Source: Paraneptunicella aestuarii
GTDB lineage: Bacteria; Pseudomonadota; Gammaproteobacteria; Enterobacterales; Alteromonadaceae
Assembly: GCF_019900845.1 (NCBI RefSeq)
Contig: NZ_CP074570.1
Span: 3,038,001-3,102,000 of the forward strand
Length of the DNA: 64,000 nucleotides
Reading direction: 5' to 3'
In this document: one piece after another, positions 56,901 through 64,000 of the stretch
How the letters are laid out: every line of letters starts with the position of its first letter
How positions within the stretch are numbered: position 1 is the stretch's first letter
The notes under the pieces: generated by a model
What the model was told of the DNA's origin: nothing
Databases searched by the model: none
Seen by the model: the letters and a program-made list of their open reading frames with translations, nothing else
Translations under genes and position numbers: made by a program

Positions 56901-59900
56901 ATCTCATGACGTTGCGTCATCAATTGCAAAGCTTGTTTAAGTTTTTCAACATCATAATTTTTGTCGAGCTTAATACTACTGACAACGTTGAAGTGCTTGC
57001 CTGTTTCACTGAGATTTTCAACGAACCAGAAATTATTCTGTGTATAAGAAGCCAAATATCTGCTGCTATCTTCCTGCCTCGGAATACTAGCAAGAGAGTG
57101 GCGGCCCTGATGCTGCTCAATCAAACGAATTAAATCGGCAAAGACAGCATTCCCCAGAATATCACTTACGATTAATGTCGCATCAAACTGAATTTGAATT
57201 TCCGCCACCAATGACATAGCACTGAGAGAATGCCCTCCTAAATCAAAGAAGCTGTCATGAAGGTGTATTTGGGACAAGGGAACATCAAGCAAACGAGACC
57301 ATATATCAGCCAGTTGCTTCTCCATTTCAGTCACTGGCAAGCCCGCCCCATCGCTTGCTATCACGATTTCAGCTTCTGTCGCCAGTAATGCCTTTGTGTC
57401 TAACTTGCCATGCCCTGTGGTCGGCCACTCATCGACGAATTGAAAACGAGATGGCTGCATGTAAGTAGGCAAATTATCCTTAGCTTGCACGCGCAATTGC
57501 TCTTGGAAGGCTCGAACAGCGTCCGCATCCATAGACTCAATTGTCGAAGGGAGGCTAACAAATGCGATTAGCTGTTGCGTATCCTGCTTAAACAATACTT
57601 TAACTTCGGAGACTTCCGGCAACGCGACGATAACTCGTTCAACTTCTTCTAACTCAACACGATAACCACGGATCTTAATTTGCTCATCTCGTCTTCCGGC
57701 AAACTGTAATTTTCCGTTTTCGGTTAATTTGACGAAATCCCCAGTCCGGTATAGGCGTTCATTCTGACTATAAGGACAATCAACAAAAACAGCCTGTGTT
57801 TGTTCAGCACGATTTAAATAACCGCGCGCAACCCCTCGGCCACCAATGCACAATTCACCAATAGTGCCTTTGGGAAGCAATGATAGATTTTCGCCCAGCA
57901 CATAAGCCGTAACCCCTTGCATGGGACGCCCAATATCAACACCATCCTCTAGCACACCATAAGCAGCATTGATCGTGGTTTCTGTCGGCCCATAAACATT
58001 AAGCGCAGCTCGCTCAAAGCGTTGACAATAATCCTTAATTTTCCCAAACACACTATAAGAAATGTCTTCGCCACTCGCGATAAAGTGAGGTGCGTATTGC
58101 TCTTCTGAGTGAAAATCAATGAGTGTTGAAATCATTGAAGGGGTTGAGTTAACCACCTCAATTCTGTGCTCTTCAACAAGCTGCCAGATTTGTTCTGGCG
58201 TGGTCATTTGGTCTTCGGAGGCCACAACCAACTTAATCCCTTGGCAAAGTAGTCCCAAGCCTTTTAGCGAGGCATCAAAAGAAAAAGACTGAGTCACTAA
58301 CCAATTGGATAAGCTGGCAATGCCCAAGTCTTTAAATTGCTTGTCAAAGCCCGCCATGAAATTTGAAAACTGGGCATCTTCAACCATGACACCTTTGGGA
58401 TTTCCTGTAGAGCCAGAGGTATAGATCACATACATGAGATCATTTGGCTGACGAGAACAATACTGATACTCGCCCTGCTCTTGCTCCATTATGCTCTTCA
58501 TATTCAAGACCGGAACTTCAGCAGGCATCTCTCCTTGCCAATAATCTTCGTCGGCAGATAGCAAGCACAGAGGTTTAGCGTCTTGAATAATATAATGTGC
58601 GCGCGAAAGCGGGTTATTTGGGTCAAGTGACAAAAAAGCACAACCCGCTTTCAATACGCCTAACATCATAACCAACATGTTGTGATCGCGGGGAGATTGC
58701 AATGCGACTAAATGGCTTATCCCCTCCACTCCCTGTGCTGCTTTATGTTGCATAGAGAGTGATTGAACGGCAACCGCTACACGTTGAACTTGTTCATTGA
58801 TTTGCTCATAGGTAAATTCCCCAGACTCATCAACAATGGCAATTGCGTGGGGACTCCGAGCAGCTTGTTGCTCAAAGAGTTCAACCCAATTCTCTTGATG
58901 TACGGTTTCTGACAACGGGCCACGAGCCAGTTGCAGCAATTCAGATTCTTCCTGGGAAGAAAGCATTGCCAGGTCATAAATATTACAACCCGGATCAACA
59001 ATTGCAGACCGAATAAGGTTAACCAGATGGTGCTGATAGCCTTTAATCGTCTCTTCTTTAAACAGTGATGTATTGTAATTAATCTCAAACTTCAAACCAT
59101 CAACTGAGGTACGAATATTCAGTGTTAAATCTACTTTCGAGGAAGGTGGCTCAAAATATTTAAACTCACTGACATTGGTTTTGTTAAATTCAACCTCGTC
59201 CATGTTCATCATGATTTGGAATAGAGGCGGAATATTCTCGGTACGCTCGAAATCAAGTTCATTGGCTAAATGGACGAATGGAATATTGCCATTATTCTGA
59301 GCATTCAGGCTGACTTGTTTTACTTGCTCGACTAACTCACTAAAGTTCAAGTCGTTATGACAATTCACGCGCATAACGATGCTATCAGCAAATAGACCGA
59401 TAAGTTTTTCCAAACGAGAATCGGGTCGATTAGCGAAAGGAACACCGATCACGATATCCTGTTGATTGCTGTGGCGAGCAATTAAGGTTGAGAATAAAGC
59501 ATGAACAACAACAAATAAGGATGCATTCAGAGAAGAAGCTAATGTTTCCAGCCTTAAAGAAGTTTGAATATCAAGTTGGAAAGTTAAATTTTGTCCTGAA
59601 AAATCGGTTTTATCCGGACGAGGGAAATCGAGTGGTAACCCATGGCATTGGGGTAAATTCGCTAACTGCTTTTTCCAGAACTGGAGTTGCTCTAGATACT
59701 GGCCTGACTCTACAAAGCTTTTTTGCCATTTAGAATAATCAATGTAGTTCAGTTCCAATGGCGGTAGAGCATTAACAGCATCGACATCACCCGCATATTT
59801 TGAATAAGCTTGCTTAAATTCTTTTTCCAGAACACTCAACGACCATCCGTCAAACGCAATATGATGAATGTTGAAAATAAGCGCACCGGAAGTCTCCCCT

Positions 59901-62059
59901 TGCACGAACAACACTCGTATAGGATGTTCAGAAGCGGTATCAAAACAGTAATCACATTCATGACTAATCGTTACCGCTAATTTTTGTTTAACGTCTGAAT
60001 CTGAACCAGCTTTAACCACTATAGGTTGAACAGGAATATCATCTGCAATGCGTTGTAGTAGCTCTCCATGCTGGAAAACAAAATGCGTTCTTAACGTGAT
60101 GTGTCGTGACACAATCTCATTAATCGCTTTTTCTGCCGCATCAAAATTGAAGCTCTCGTCTGCGTCCCTGACAAACACCAGATTGTACAAAGTGTGTTCT
60201 TGCGCCACTCTTTCGTGCAGCCAAACGCTAGTTTGCTGAAAGGACGCCTCTAACGAGGTTACTTCTTCATTTACTGCTGCCGGGCTAAGAACTTTGTTAT
60301 TTGAGGGTTCGGTATCATCAATCACTTGTGCTAGTGATGCTAAAGTGCTTGCTTCATATAACTGCTGGATCGAGAGCACTTTGCCAAAATGTTGTGAGAT
60401 AGCAGAACGAATTTTTACAATAGCAATTGAATTGCCACCCAATTCAAATAAAGAATCTTGCCGCCCTATCAAAGTGCGCTCGTAAGATAACGCATTCGCC
60501 CAAATATCGGCCAGCTTCTCTTCTGTTTCAGACTCAAGTACAGAATGAGTATGCTGACGTATAAGCTCACCCGATACTTGTAACTTGGGAACATCAACTT
60601 TGCCGTTAACATTCAACGGAATATGTTTCACTTGAAAGTATTGACGAGGCATCATGTAAGAAGGGAAACAGGCTGATATATGCTCGACCAAAGTAGCTAA
60701 AGCCGATTGTGCGTCGTTTACTTCCGGACTAAACACCAAATAGGCAGAAATACCTGATTTACTGGCTTCAATGTGTACAGCCTTAACTTCATCAACCTGA
60801 TAGATGACTTGCTCGATTTCTTTAGGTTCTACACGATAGCCACTCACTTTTACTTGAGAATCATTTCTTCCGATGAACCATAAATTCCCTTCTCTCTCCT
60901 TAACCAAATCACCGGTTTTAAAGTAAGGAACACCATCAAAGCTGACAAATACCTGTTCATTCAGTTCAGGACGATTTAAGTACCCTTGGCTAACCTGAGC
61001 TCCCCCCAAGTACAACTCGCCGATTTCATTTTCGGCACAATCGTCTCCTTGAGCATTCAATATTTTATGCTTAACGCCCGGGAAACAATGACCAATTGGA
61101 ACCTGATTCAATTCGTCATCCCATTCACTGGAATGAAACACTGTAGCACCGACCGTTACTTCAGTAGGCCCGTAAACATTCAAAACAGGAACAGATTCAC
61201 CAAAGACCTGACGCCATTGCTGTAACATGGCGGCCGACATAGCTTCACCACCTAAAGCAGCTAAACGTAAAGTTTTAGCCAAGTCAGGATTAAAACCATT
61301 GTTAAGTTCACTACAAAGAAGATGCCAAAAAGCGGTAGGAAGAGAGATCACCGAAACCTGATGCTTATCAATGAACTCCCAGAATATTTGAGTGCTTGTG
61401 GAAATGTTTTCGTCACGAACAATAAGAGTCGCACCAACCGACAACCACATGATTAACTCTTCGATAAAAATATCAAAGGCCACAGTAGAAAACTGTAGCA
61501 TGCGATCTGACCCAAACAAATTATATTCCTCTACAACAGCTGTCTTAAACGCCGTTAAGTTTGAGTCACTGATAGGCACACCTTTTGGTTTACCCGTCGT
61601 ACCAGAGGTATACATGATGTACACGGGTTGATCACCAAGAGGCTGAGCACAAAAAACCTCTTTTTGTTCCCAATTGGTATCTTCAACGTAATAAGAAGGA
61701 ACCGAATTTGAAACCGCACAATTAAGACTTCGAGTCGTTATCACCAAAGCGGCTTGGCTATCTTCGCAAATAATATCCATGCGCTGTTGAGGAACGTCTT
61801 GATCAAGTGAAACAAACGTTGCACCACAAGCGTTAATGGCAAGAATCGACACCAGCAGATCAATGCCTCTGGGTAACAAAACCACTACAGGTTTACCGCT
61901 AATATCTGCATGATTCTGTAACTGTAGTCCCAGTGCATTCACCCGACTTTGTAATTCATTGTAACTATAAGTTAACCCGCCTACTTCGACAGCTATCTTA
62001 TTAGGGTGAAGGCTAGCATTTGTATCTAACAAGCTATACAACATCTGACTCGGTGCCAT
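53915..62059 (-). CDS. NRPS A: initiating synthetase, modules 1-3 (2714 aa)
   Basis: First enzyme of the line. It begins directly with an A domain, so initiation uses a free amino acid, not an acyl starter C domain. Approximate residues: A1 14-490, T1 near 540 (GGNS); C2 604-1040 (HHIAFDG), A2 1064-1554, T2 near 1610; C3 1674-2100 (HHIITDG), A3 2127-2604, T3 near 2650; acidic tail ending VEEFSL. Codes: A1 DIESAGVVGK (Glu at 239 suggests a basic side chain, uncertain), A2 DAKNISVINK (unassigned), A3 DASHVGSITK (unassigned, shared with modules 4, 9, 10). The start is set at ATG 62059 because AAGGA lies 9 nt upstream; TTG at 62065 is too close to that site. It lacks the N-terminal docking domain carried by B, C and D, as expected for the starter. 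Confidence 0.95.
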   Translation of the reverse strand: MAPSQMLYSLLDTNASLHPNKIAVEVGGLTYSYNELQSRVNALGLQLQNHADISGKPVVVLLPRGIDLLVSILAINACGATFVSLDQDVPQQRMDIICEDSQAALVITTRSLNCAVSNSVPSYYVEDTNWEQKEVFCAQPLGDQPVYIMYTSGTTGKPKGVPISDSNLTAFKTAVVEEYNLFGSDRMLQFSTVAFDIFIEELIMWLSVGATLIVRDENISTSTQIFWEFIDKHQVSVISLPTAFWHLLCSELNNGFNPDLAKTLRLAALGGEAMSAAMLQQWRQVFGESVPVLNVYGPTEVTVGATVFHSSEWDDELNQVPIGHCFPGVKHKILNAQGDDCAENEIGELYLGGAQVSQGYLNRPELNEQVFVSFDGVPYFKTGDLVKEREGNLWFIGRNDSQVKVSGYRVEPKEIEQVIYQVDEVKAVHIEASKSGISAYLVFSPEVNDAQSALATLVEHISACFPSYMMPRQYFQVKHIPLNVNGKVDVPKLQVSGELIRQHTHSVLESETEEKLADIWANALSYERTLIGRQDSLFELGGNSIAIVKIRSAISQHFGKVLSIQQLYEASTLASLAQVIDDTEPSNNKVLSPAAVNEEVTSLEASFQQTSVWLHERVAQEHTLYNLVFVRDADESFNFDAAEKAINEIVSRHITLRTHFVFQHGELLQRIADDIPVQPIVVKAGSDSDVKQKLAVTISHECDYCFDTASEHPIRVLFVQGETSGALIFNIHHIAFDGWSLSVLEKEFKQAYSKYAGDVDAVNALPPLELNYIDYSKWQKSFVESGQYLEQLQFWKKQLANLPQCHGLPLDFPRPDKTDFSGQNLTFQLDIQTSLRLETLASSLNASLFVVVHALFSTLIARHSNQQDIVIGVPFANRPDSRLEKLIGLFADSIVMRVNCHNDLNFSELVEQVKQVSLNAQNNGNIPFVHLANELDFERTENIPPLFQIMMNMDEVEFNKTNVSEFKYFEPPSSKVDLTLNIRTSVDGLKFEINYNTSLFKEETIKGYQHHLVNLIRSAIVDPGCNIYDLAMLSSQEESELLQLARGPLSETVHQENWVELFEQQAARSPHAIAIVDESGEFTYEQINEQVQRVAVAVQSLSMQHKAAQGVEGISHLVALQSPRDHNMLVMMLGVLKAGCAFLSLDPNNPLSRAHYIIQDAKPLCLLSADEDYWQGEMPAEVPVLNMKSIMEQEQGEYQYCSRQPNDLMYVIYTSGSTGNPKGVMVEDAQFSNFMAGFDKQFKDLGIASLSNWLVTQSFSFDASLKGLGLLCQGIKLVVASEDQMTTPEQIWQLVEEHRIEVVNSTPSMISTLIDFHSEEQYAPHFIASGEDISYSVFGKIKDYCQRFERAALNVYGPTETTINAAYGVLEDGVDIGRPMQGVTAYVLGENLSLLPKGTIGELCIGGRGVARGYLNRAEQTQAVFVDCPYSQNERLYRTGDFVKLTENGKLQFAGRRDEQIKIRGYRVELEEVERVIVALPEVSEVKVLFKQDTQQLIAFVSLPSTIESMDADAVRAFQEQLRVQAKDNLPTYMQPSRFQFVDEWPTTGHGKLDTKALLATEAEIVIASDGAGLPVTEMEKQLADIWSRLLDVPLSQIHLHDSFFDLGGHSLSAMSLVAEIQIQFDATLIVSDILGNAVFADLIRLIEQHQGRHSLASIPRQEDSSRYLASYTQNNFWFVENLSETGKHFNVVSSIKLDKNYDVEKLKQALQLMTQRHEILRTNFEYDEMLWQRVHQEWQVPFKELDLSHCNEHDKQRAFSECLDNEYGLKRDLTNDPLMSATLVRMSDCAVLLLNLHHIITDGWSNQVLAQEFSLCLNALEHDKQADLPALPIQYRDYAIWQREEIKRTLADNIVYWGQRLKGLPEVHKLPLDYNRPSLPSSVGAYHYQHIEHDVFNRLSRLFLDNKSTMFVGLQTLFATFIARMSGETDVVLGTANANRNHPDTHHLVGAFVDTLVLRNQLNMEQDFVAQLAQTRDENLKDRAHFDMPFESLVRSLNPERNSSYSPLFQLVLNLVYSDDDIQEVADLERGESQYVNVNYDLTLYAKPTNKGLELTWCYATDLFKAGSIETMAYSFAAMLEAVVKNPNSPLGELPLVNTQDSHELEMLAQGESLTVPVKLIPEQISILSQTLPSATAVVMEDESLTFSELEAQANRLAQGLIKAGVKVGDRVGLSLQRSLEMVVAVAGIMKSGGVYVPLDPTYPDERLSYLINDADISHVVTEDFLADQLPLHNQKVLLVSDYLDNDTDGAVEAVNVEVQGDYPAYMIYTSGSTGNPKGVVVSHGALAKRIAGLQHHYQLNSEDRGLLFASMSFDASLSQLLMPLCSGAAVVVRPDDITEPDALMEYLQETGVSFLHVVPVYLKQLVTVPGWSESRLRIVVSGGDIFDKSLLDSWYKGEGASERQGIKLYNSYGPTEIVITSSSHRVTGDEAVVPIGKPLAYSSYWVVDAQGQLLPKGVVGELCIGGDCIADGYWLREEQTAAQFVNLQVNGKALSVYRTGDRGYWNGSGELICVGRQDNQVKVRGYRIELGEIEAALKSCTGVTEAVVKAEDDALWAFVTADNVELTQIEDELAIHLPAYLLPSGIEKVTEWPLTRSGKIDRNKLERGLSSDSGDRPPTSETELALHAIWCDLLKLEAISATDNFFNIGGHSLLATRLASQIRRNFDVDFTLKSLFESPSIEEQAMFIDLMQKNKAASSSNDGKDAVEEFSL

Positions 62060-63110
62060 AATCAATTCCTTGCTTATTCATTTTATAATCGGCAACAACA
62101 CTGCTATTCAGGTCTAAACAAAACCCTTCAACGTCTTACAACCGTAAGCGTATTAATATCGATTTTTTATAAATATCTGACTTCAACGATTCTCCGAAAA
62201 GTGCCATTGAAGATACTTAGAAAAAGTCGAAATGAGGATGAAAAAACTAATAACCCAACACATGGAAAAAAAATAAACACCTATATTTCAAAGCATTAAT
62301 TCATTTGCTAGATAGTTTACTAACCTATATCTGGATATAGCGATACGCCCTAAAGCAAAGCCAAGCACGCCATCCCAAATCAACCTATGACTGTACATAA
62401 CAGCTCTGTTTTTTAGCTATGCGTAGGCAACAACTTAGATGGTATTTCATTTACCATGTCTAAAATTTAACCCACGCATTAATGAAGAATAATCTTTTTC
62501 CCACACGGAGATCATTTTAGGCATAAAAAGGGAAATTTTTGAAGATGCAAAATGATATGAAAAAATGCAATTTGTAGCAAAATGTCAACAAGAGAGGACT
62601 AAAACCGCCATTATAAAGACAATTTAGACACAAAAAACATTAAAACAAAACCTATAAAAACAGGCTGTAGCGCCTTAATTTGATAGATTTGGTTAATATT
62701 TTCACACCTATCAATAATGCAAATCAAAACTGCTTATAATGTATTCATCAGTAAGCTTACAGACGCTCTATCAGGCTATTTTTTCATCAACAAAAAGTGC
62801 CGCAAAAGTATCAAAAACAGAGCATCAGATTCATTATATTTAGCATTTGAAAAATATTATTTATTGTTTTTTATTTATCGAAAAACTCACACAATAAAGC
62901 ACACATTTACAACCAAAGTTACACATAAGAGAAAATTAAAGTAGTAAGTTTCGCAAATGAAAGATGTCCTTAACAGATATTATTACACCAAGTTAATAAA
63001 GGAACGGTTTGTTACCGCGTCAAAGCTCAGTTGCAGCCTATATTTTTGGACGAAATCAGCAATTTCCCCTACAGTATTAACTCCATGTTAGTAATCTCTA
63101 TCGAGTCGCT
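62060..63110. other. AT-rich intergenic region between NRPS A and the glutamate-synthase-family gene
   Basis: About 1.05 kb. It must hold the promoter of the NRPS operon (minus strand), but I see no -35/-10 pair close to consensus. There is a CTTAC-AACC-GTAAG inverted repeat at 62135-62148. The 75-codon plus-strand frame at 62717-62944 lacks a ribosome site and family features and is not called. Confidence 0.6.
62135..62148. promoter_or_regulatory. Small inverted repeat upstream of NRPS A
   Basis: CTTACAACCGTAAG, 5-bp arms extending imperfectly to ACG/CGT, 76-89 bp upstream of the NRPS A start. A candidate regulator site or leader hairpin. Confidence 0.25.
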
Positions 63111-64000
63111 ATGGCAACCCACTTTTCTGATTCATGGCTATACCCTGTCGTTGAAATATTTGTTGTTCTTTTTATTGCTGCTGTTGGTTTAATCACCCTG
63201 CTCATCATCACTTTCTACTTCATTGATATCACTCAAAAAACCCATACCATCAGACGAAACTATCCGGTGCTTGGACGCTTTCGATACTTCTTCGAACATA
63301 TGGGGGGATTTTTCCGCCAATACTTCTTTGCCATGGATCGTGAGGAACTCCCCTTCAACAGAGCAGATAGATCTTGGGTTTATCGGGCAGCGAAAAATAG
63401 TATTAACACAGTGCCTTTTGGTTCCACCCGAGATCTGCGCCCTGTCGGTTCCATTTTCTTTGTTAACTGCCCCTACCCGTCTTTAAGCAAGGATTCTGTC
63501 ACTCACAGCGACTTGCAAGTTGGTCCTTATTGCCAAATTCCCTATAACGCATGTTCGATTATCAATATTTCAGCAATGAGCTATGGTGCATTGTCTGTTC
63601 CTGCTATCAGAGCACTTTCCAGAGGAGCCAAAAAAGGTGGCTGCTGGATGAATACCGGCGAAGGTGGATTGTCGCCTTATCATCTGGAAGGCGGCTGCGA
63701 CATTATATTTCAGATTGGTACAGCCAAATTTGGCGTAAGAGACAAAGAAGGAAACCTGAGCGAAGATAAGCTCAGAGCCATAGCGGGTCATGAACAAGTC
63801 AGGATGTTTGAAATCAAGCTTTCGCAAGGAGCTAAACCGGGCAAAGGTGGCATATTACCGGGCAGCAAAGTCACAGCAGAGATTGCCAAAATCAGGGGAA
63901 TTGAAGAAGGTCAGGATGCTATCAGCCCTAATCGACACATTGATATTGCCAATACAAATGAGCTGCTTGATTCTATTGCCAAAATTAGAGAAATCACCGG
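63111..64000 (+). CDS. FMN-binding glutamate synthase family protein (3' end outside window)
   Basis: The frame is open from the ATG at 63111 to the window end (296 codons). One membrane helix lies at about 10-36, followed by the glutamate-synthase FMN-domain pattern: ISAMSYGALS (about 154-163), NTGEGGLSPYH (about 182-192), then IKLSQGAKPGKGG (about 239-251). The family has the (beta/alpha)8 FMN domain of GltB without its amidotransferase part; the actual substrate is usually unknown. The Shine-Dalgarno is weak. It is divergent from the NRPS operon and is probably a conserved chromosomal neighbour marking the cluster edge. Confidence 0.85.
   Translation, partial: MATHFSDSWLYPVVEIFVVLFIAAVGLITLLIITFYFIDITQKTHTIRRNYPVLGRFRYFFEHMGGFFRQYFFAMDREELPFNRADRSWVYRAAKNSINTVPFGSTRDLRPVGSIFFVNCPYPSLSKDSVTHSDLQVGPYCQIPYNACSIINISAMSYGALSVPAIRALSRGAKKGGCWMNTGEGGLSPYHLEGGCDIIFQIGTAKFGVRDKEGNLSEDKLRAIAGHEQVRMFEIKLSQGAKPGKGGILPGSKVTAEIAKIRGIEEGQDAISPNRHIDIANTNELLDSIAKIREIT

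Noticed and set aside
60600..62065. Starter condensation domain for a lipopeptide
   Set aside because: NRPS A begins directly with an A domain, and no acyl-CoA ligase or starter C domain is present.
62065..62065. TTG start for NRPS A
   Set aside because: AAGGA is 9 nt upstream of the ATG at 62059 and too close to the TTG.
9822..62065. Polyketide synthase, MbtH-like or phosphopantetheinyl transferase genes
   Set aside because: No such domains or genes are visible in the window, so any MbtH or PPTase partner must be encoded elsewhere.
62717..62944. 75-aa plus-strand ORF in the intergenic region
   Set aside because: AT-rich low-complexity composition, no Shine-Dalgarno and no recognisable motif.

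Overview
The window is dominated by a very large non-ribosomal peptide synthetase (NRPS) locus. Base composition, promoter style and neighbours suggest a Gram-negative gammaproteobacterium, probably a marine Alteromonadales-type organism. That placement is inference: no rRNA or other taxonomic marker is present.

Layout. (1) Bases 1-6092, plus strand: the end of an ABC ATPase gene, its MacB/FtsX-type permease, two SyrP/TauD-like non-heme iron dioxygenases, and an ABC-type membrane protein with no nucleotide-binding domain. This looks like the export and tailoring arm of the NRPS pathway. (2) Bases 6100-9800, accessory island: a zinc-ribbon/CFI-box protein gene, a nucleotidyltransferase + HTH pair resembling a toxin-antitoxin module with a strong promoter carrying palindromic operators, a pentanucleotide repeat, a decayed IS3-family element with both inverted repeats, and a possible IS256-type end. 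(3) Bases 9822-62059, minus strand: four NRPS genes and one methyltransferase-like gene, transcribed right to left in the order NRPS A (62059-53915), NRPS B (53918-40569), methyltransferase (40454-39573), NRPS C (39452-28196, frameshifted) and NRPS D (28199-9822). A/B and C/D overlap by 4 bp. (4) Bases 62060-63110: an AT-rich gap. (5) Base 63111 to the end: the start of an FMN-binding glutamate-synthase-family gene.

Assembly line, read by eye: A = A1-T1 / C-A-T2 / C-A-T3; B = dock-C-A-T4 / C-A-T5 / C-A-T6 / C-A-T7; C = dock-C-A-T-E8 / C-A-T9 / C-A-T10; D = dock-C-A-T11 / C-[remnant A and C]-A-T12 / C-A-T13 / C-A-T14 / C-A-T15-TE. This gives 15 modules, one epimerase, one thioesterase and no starter C domain. 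Specificity codes read from the A domains give: 1 DIESAGVVGK (basic?), 2 DAKNISVINK (unknown), 3 and 4 DASHVGSITK (unknown), 5 DILQLGCIWK (Gly), 6 DVCMIGAICK (unknown, hydrophobic pocket), 7 same as 5 (Gly), 8 DAWTIAAVCK (Phe, epimerised to D), 9 and 10 same as 3, 11 DIESIGTVIK (basic?), 12 and 13 DLFNNALTYK (Ala), 14 DPYFAGVIMK (unknown), 15 DPFGFGMIIK (unknown). The predicted product is a 15-residue peptide with one residue type used four times. I do not recognise it.

The main oddities are heavy internal homogenisation (nearly identical A, A-T and C-A-T blocks repeated inside and between the NRPS genes), a fossil module scar in NRPS D, and a one-base frameshift in NRPS C that a near-identical sister copy pinpoints.
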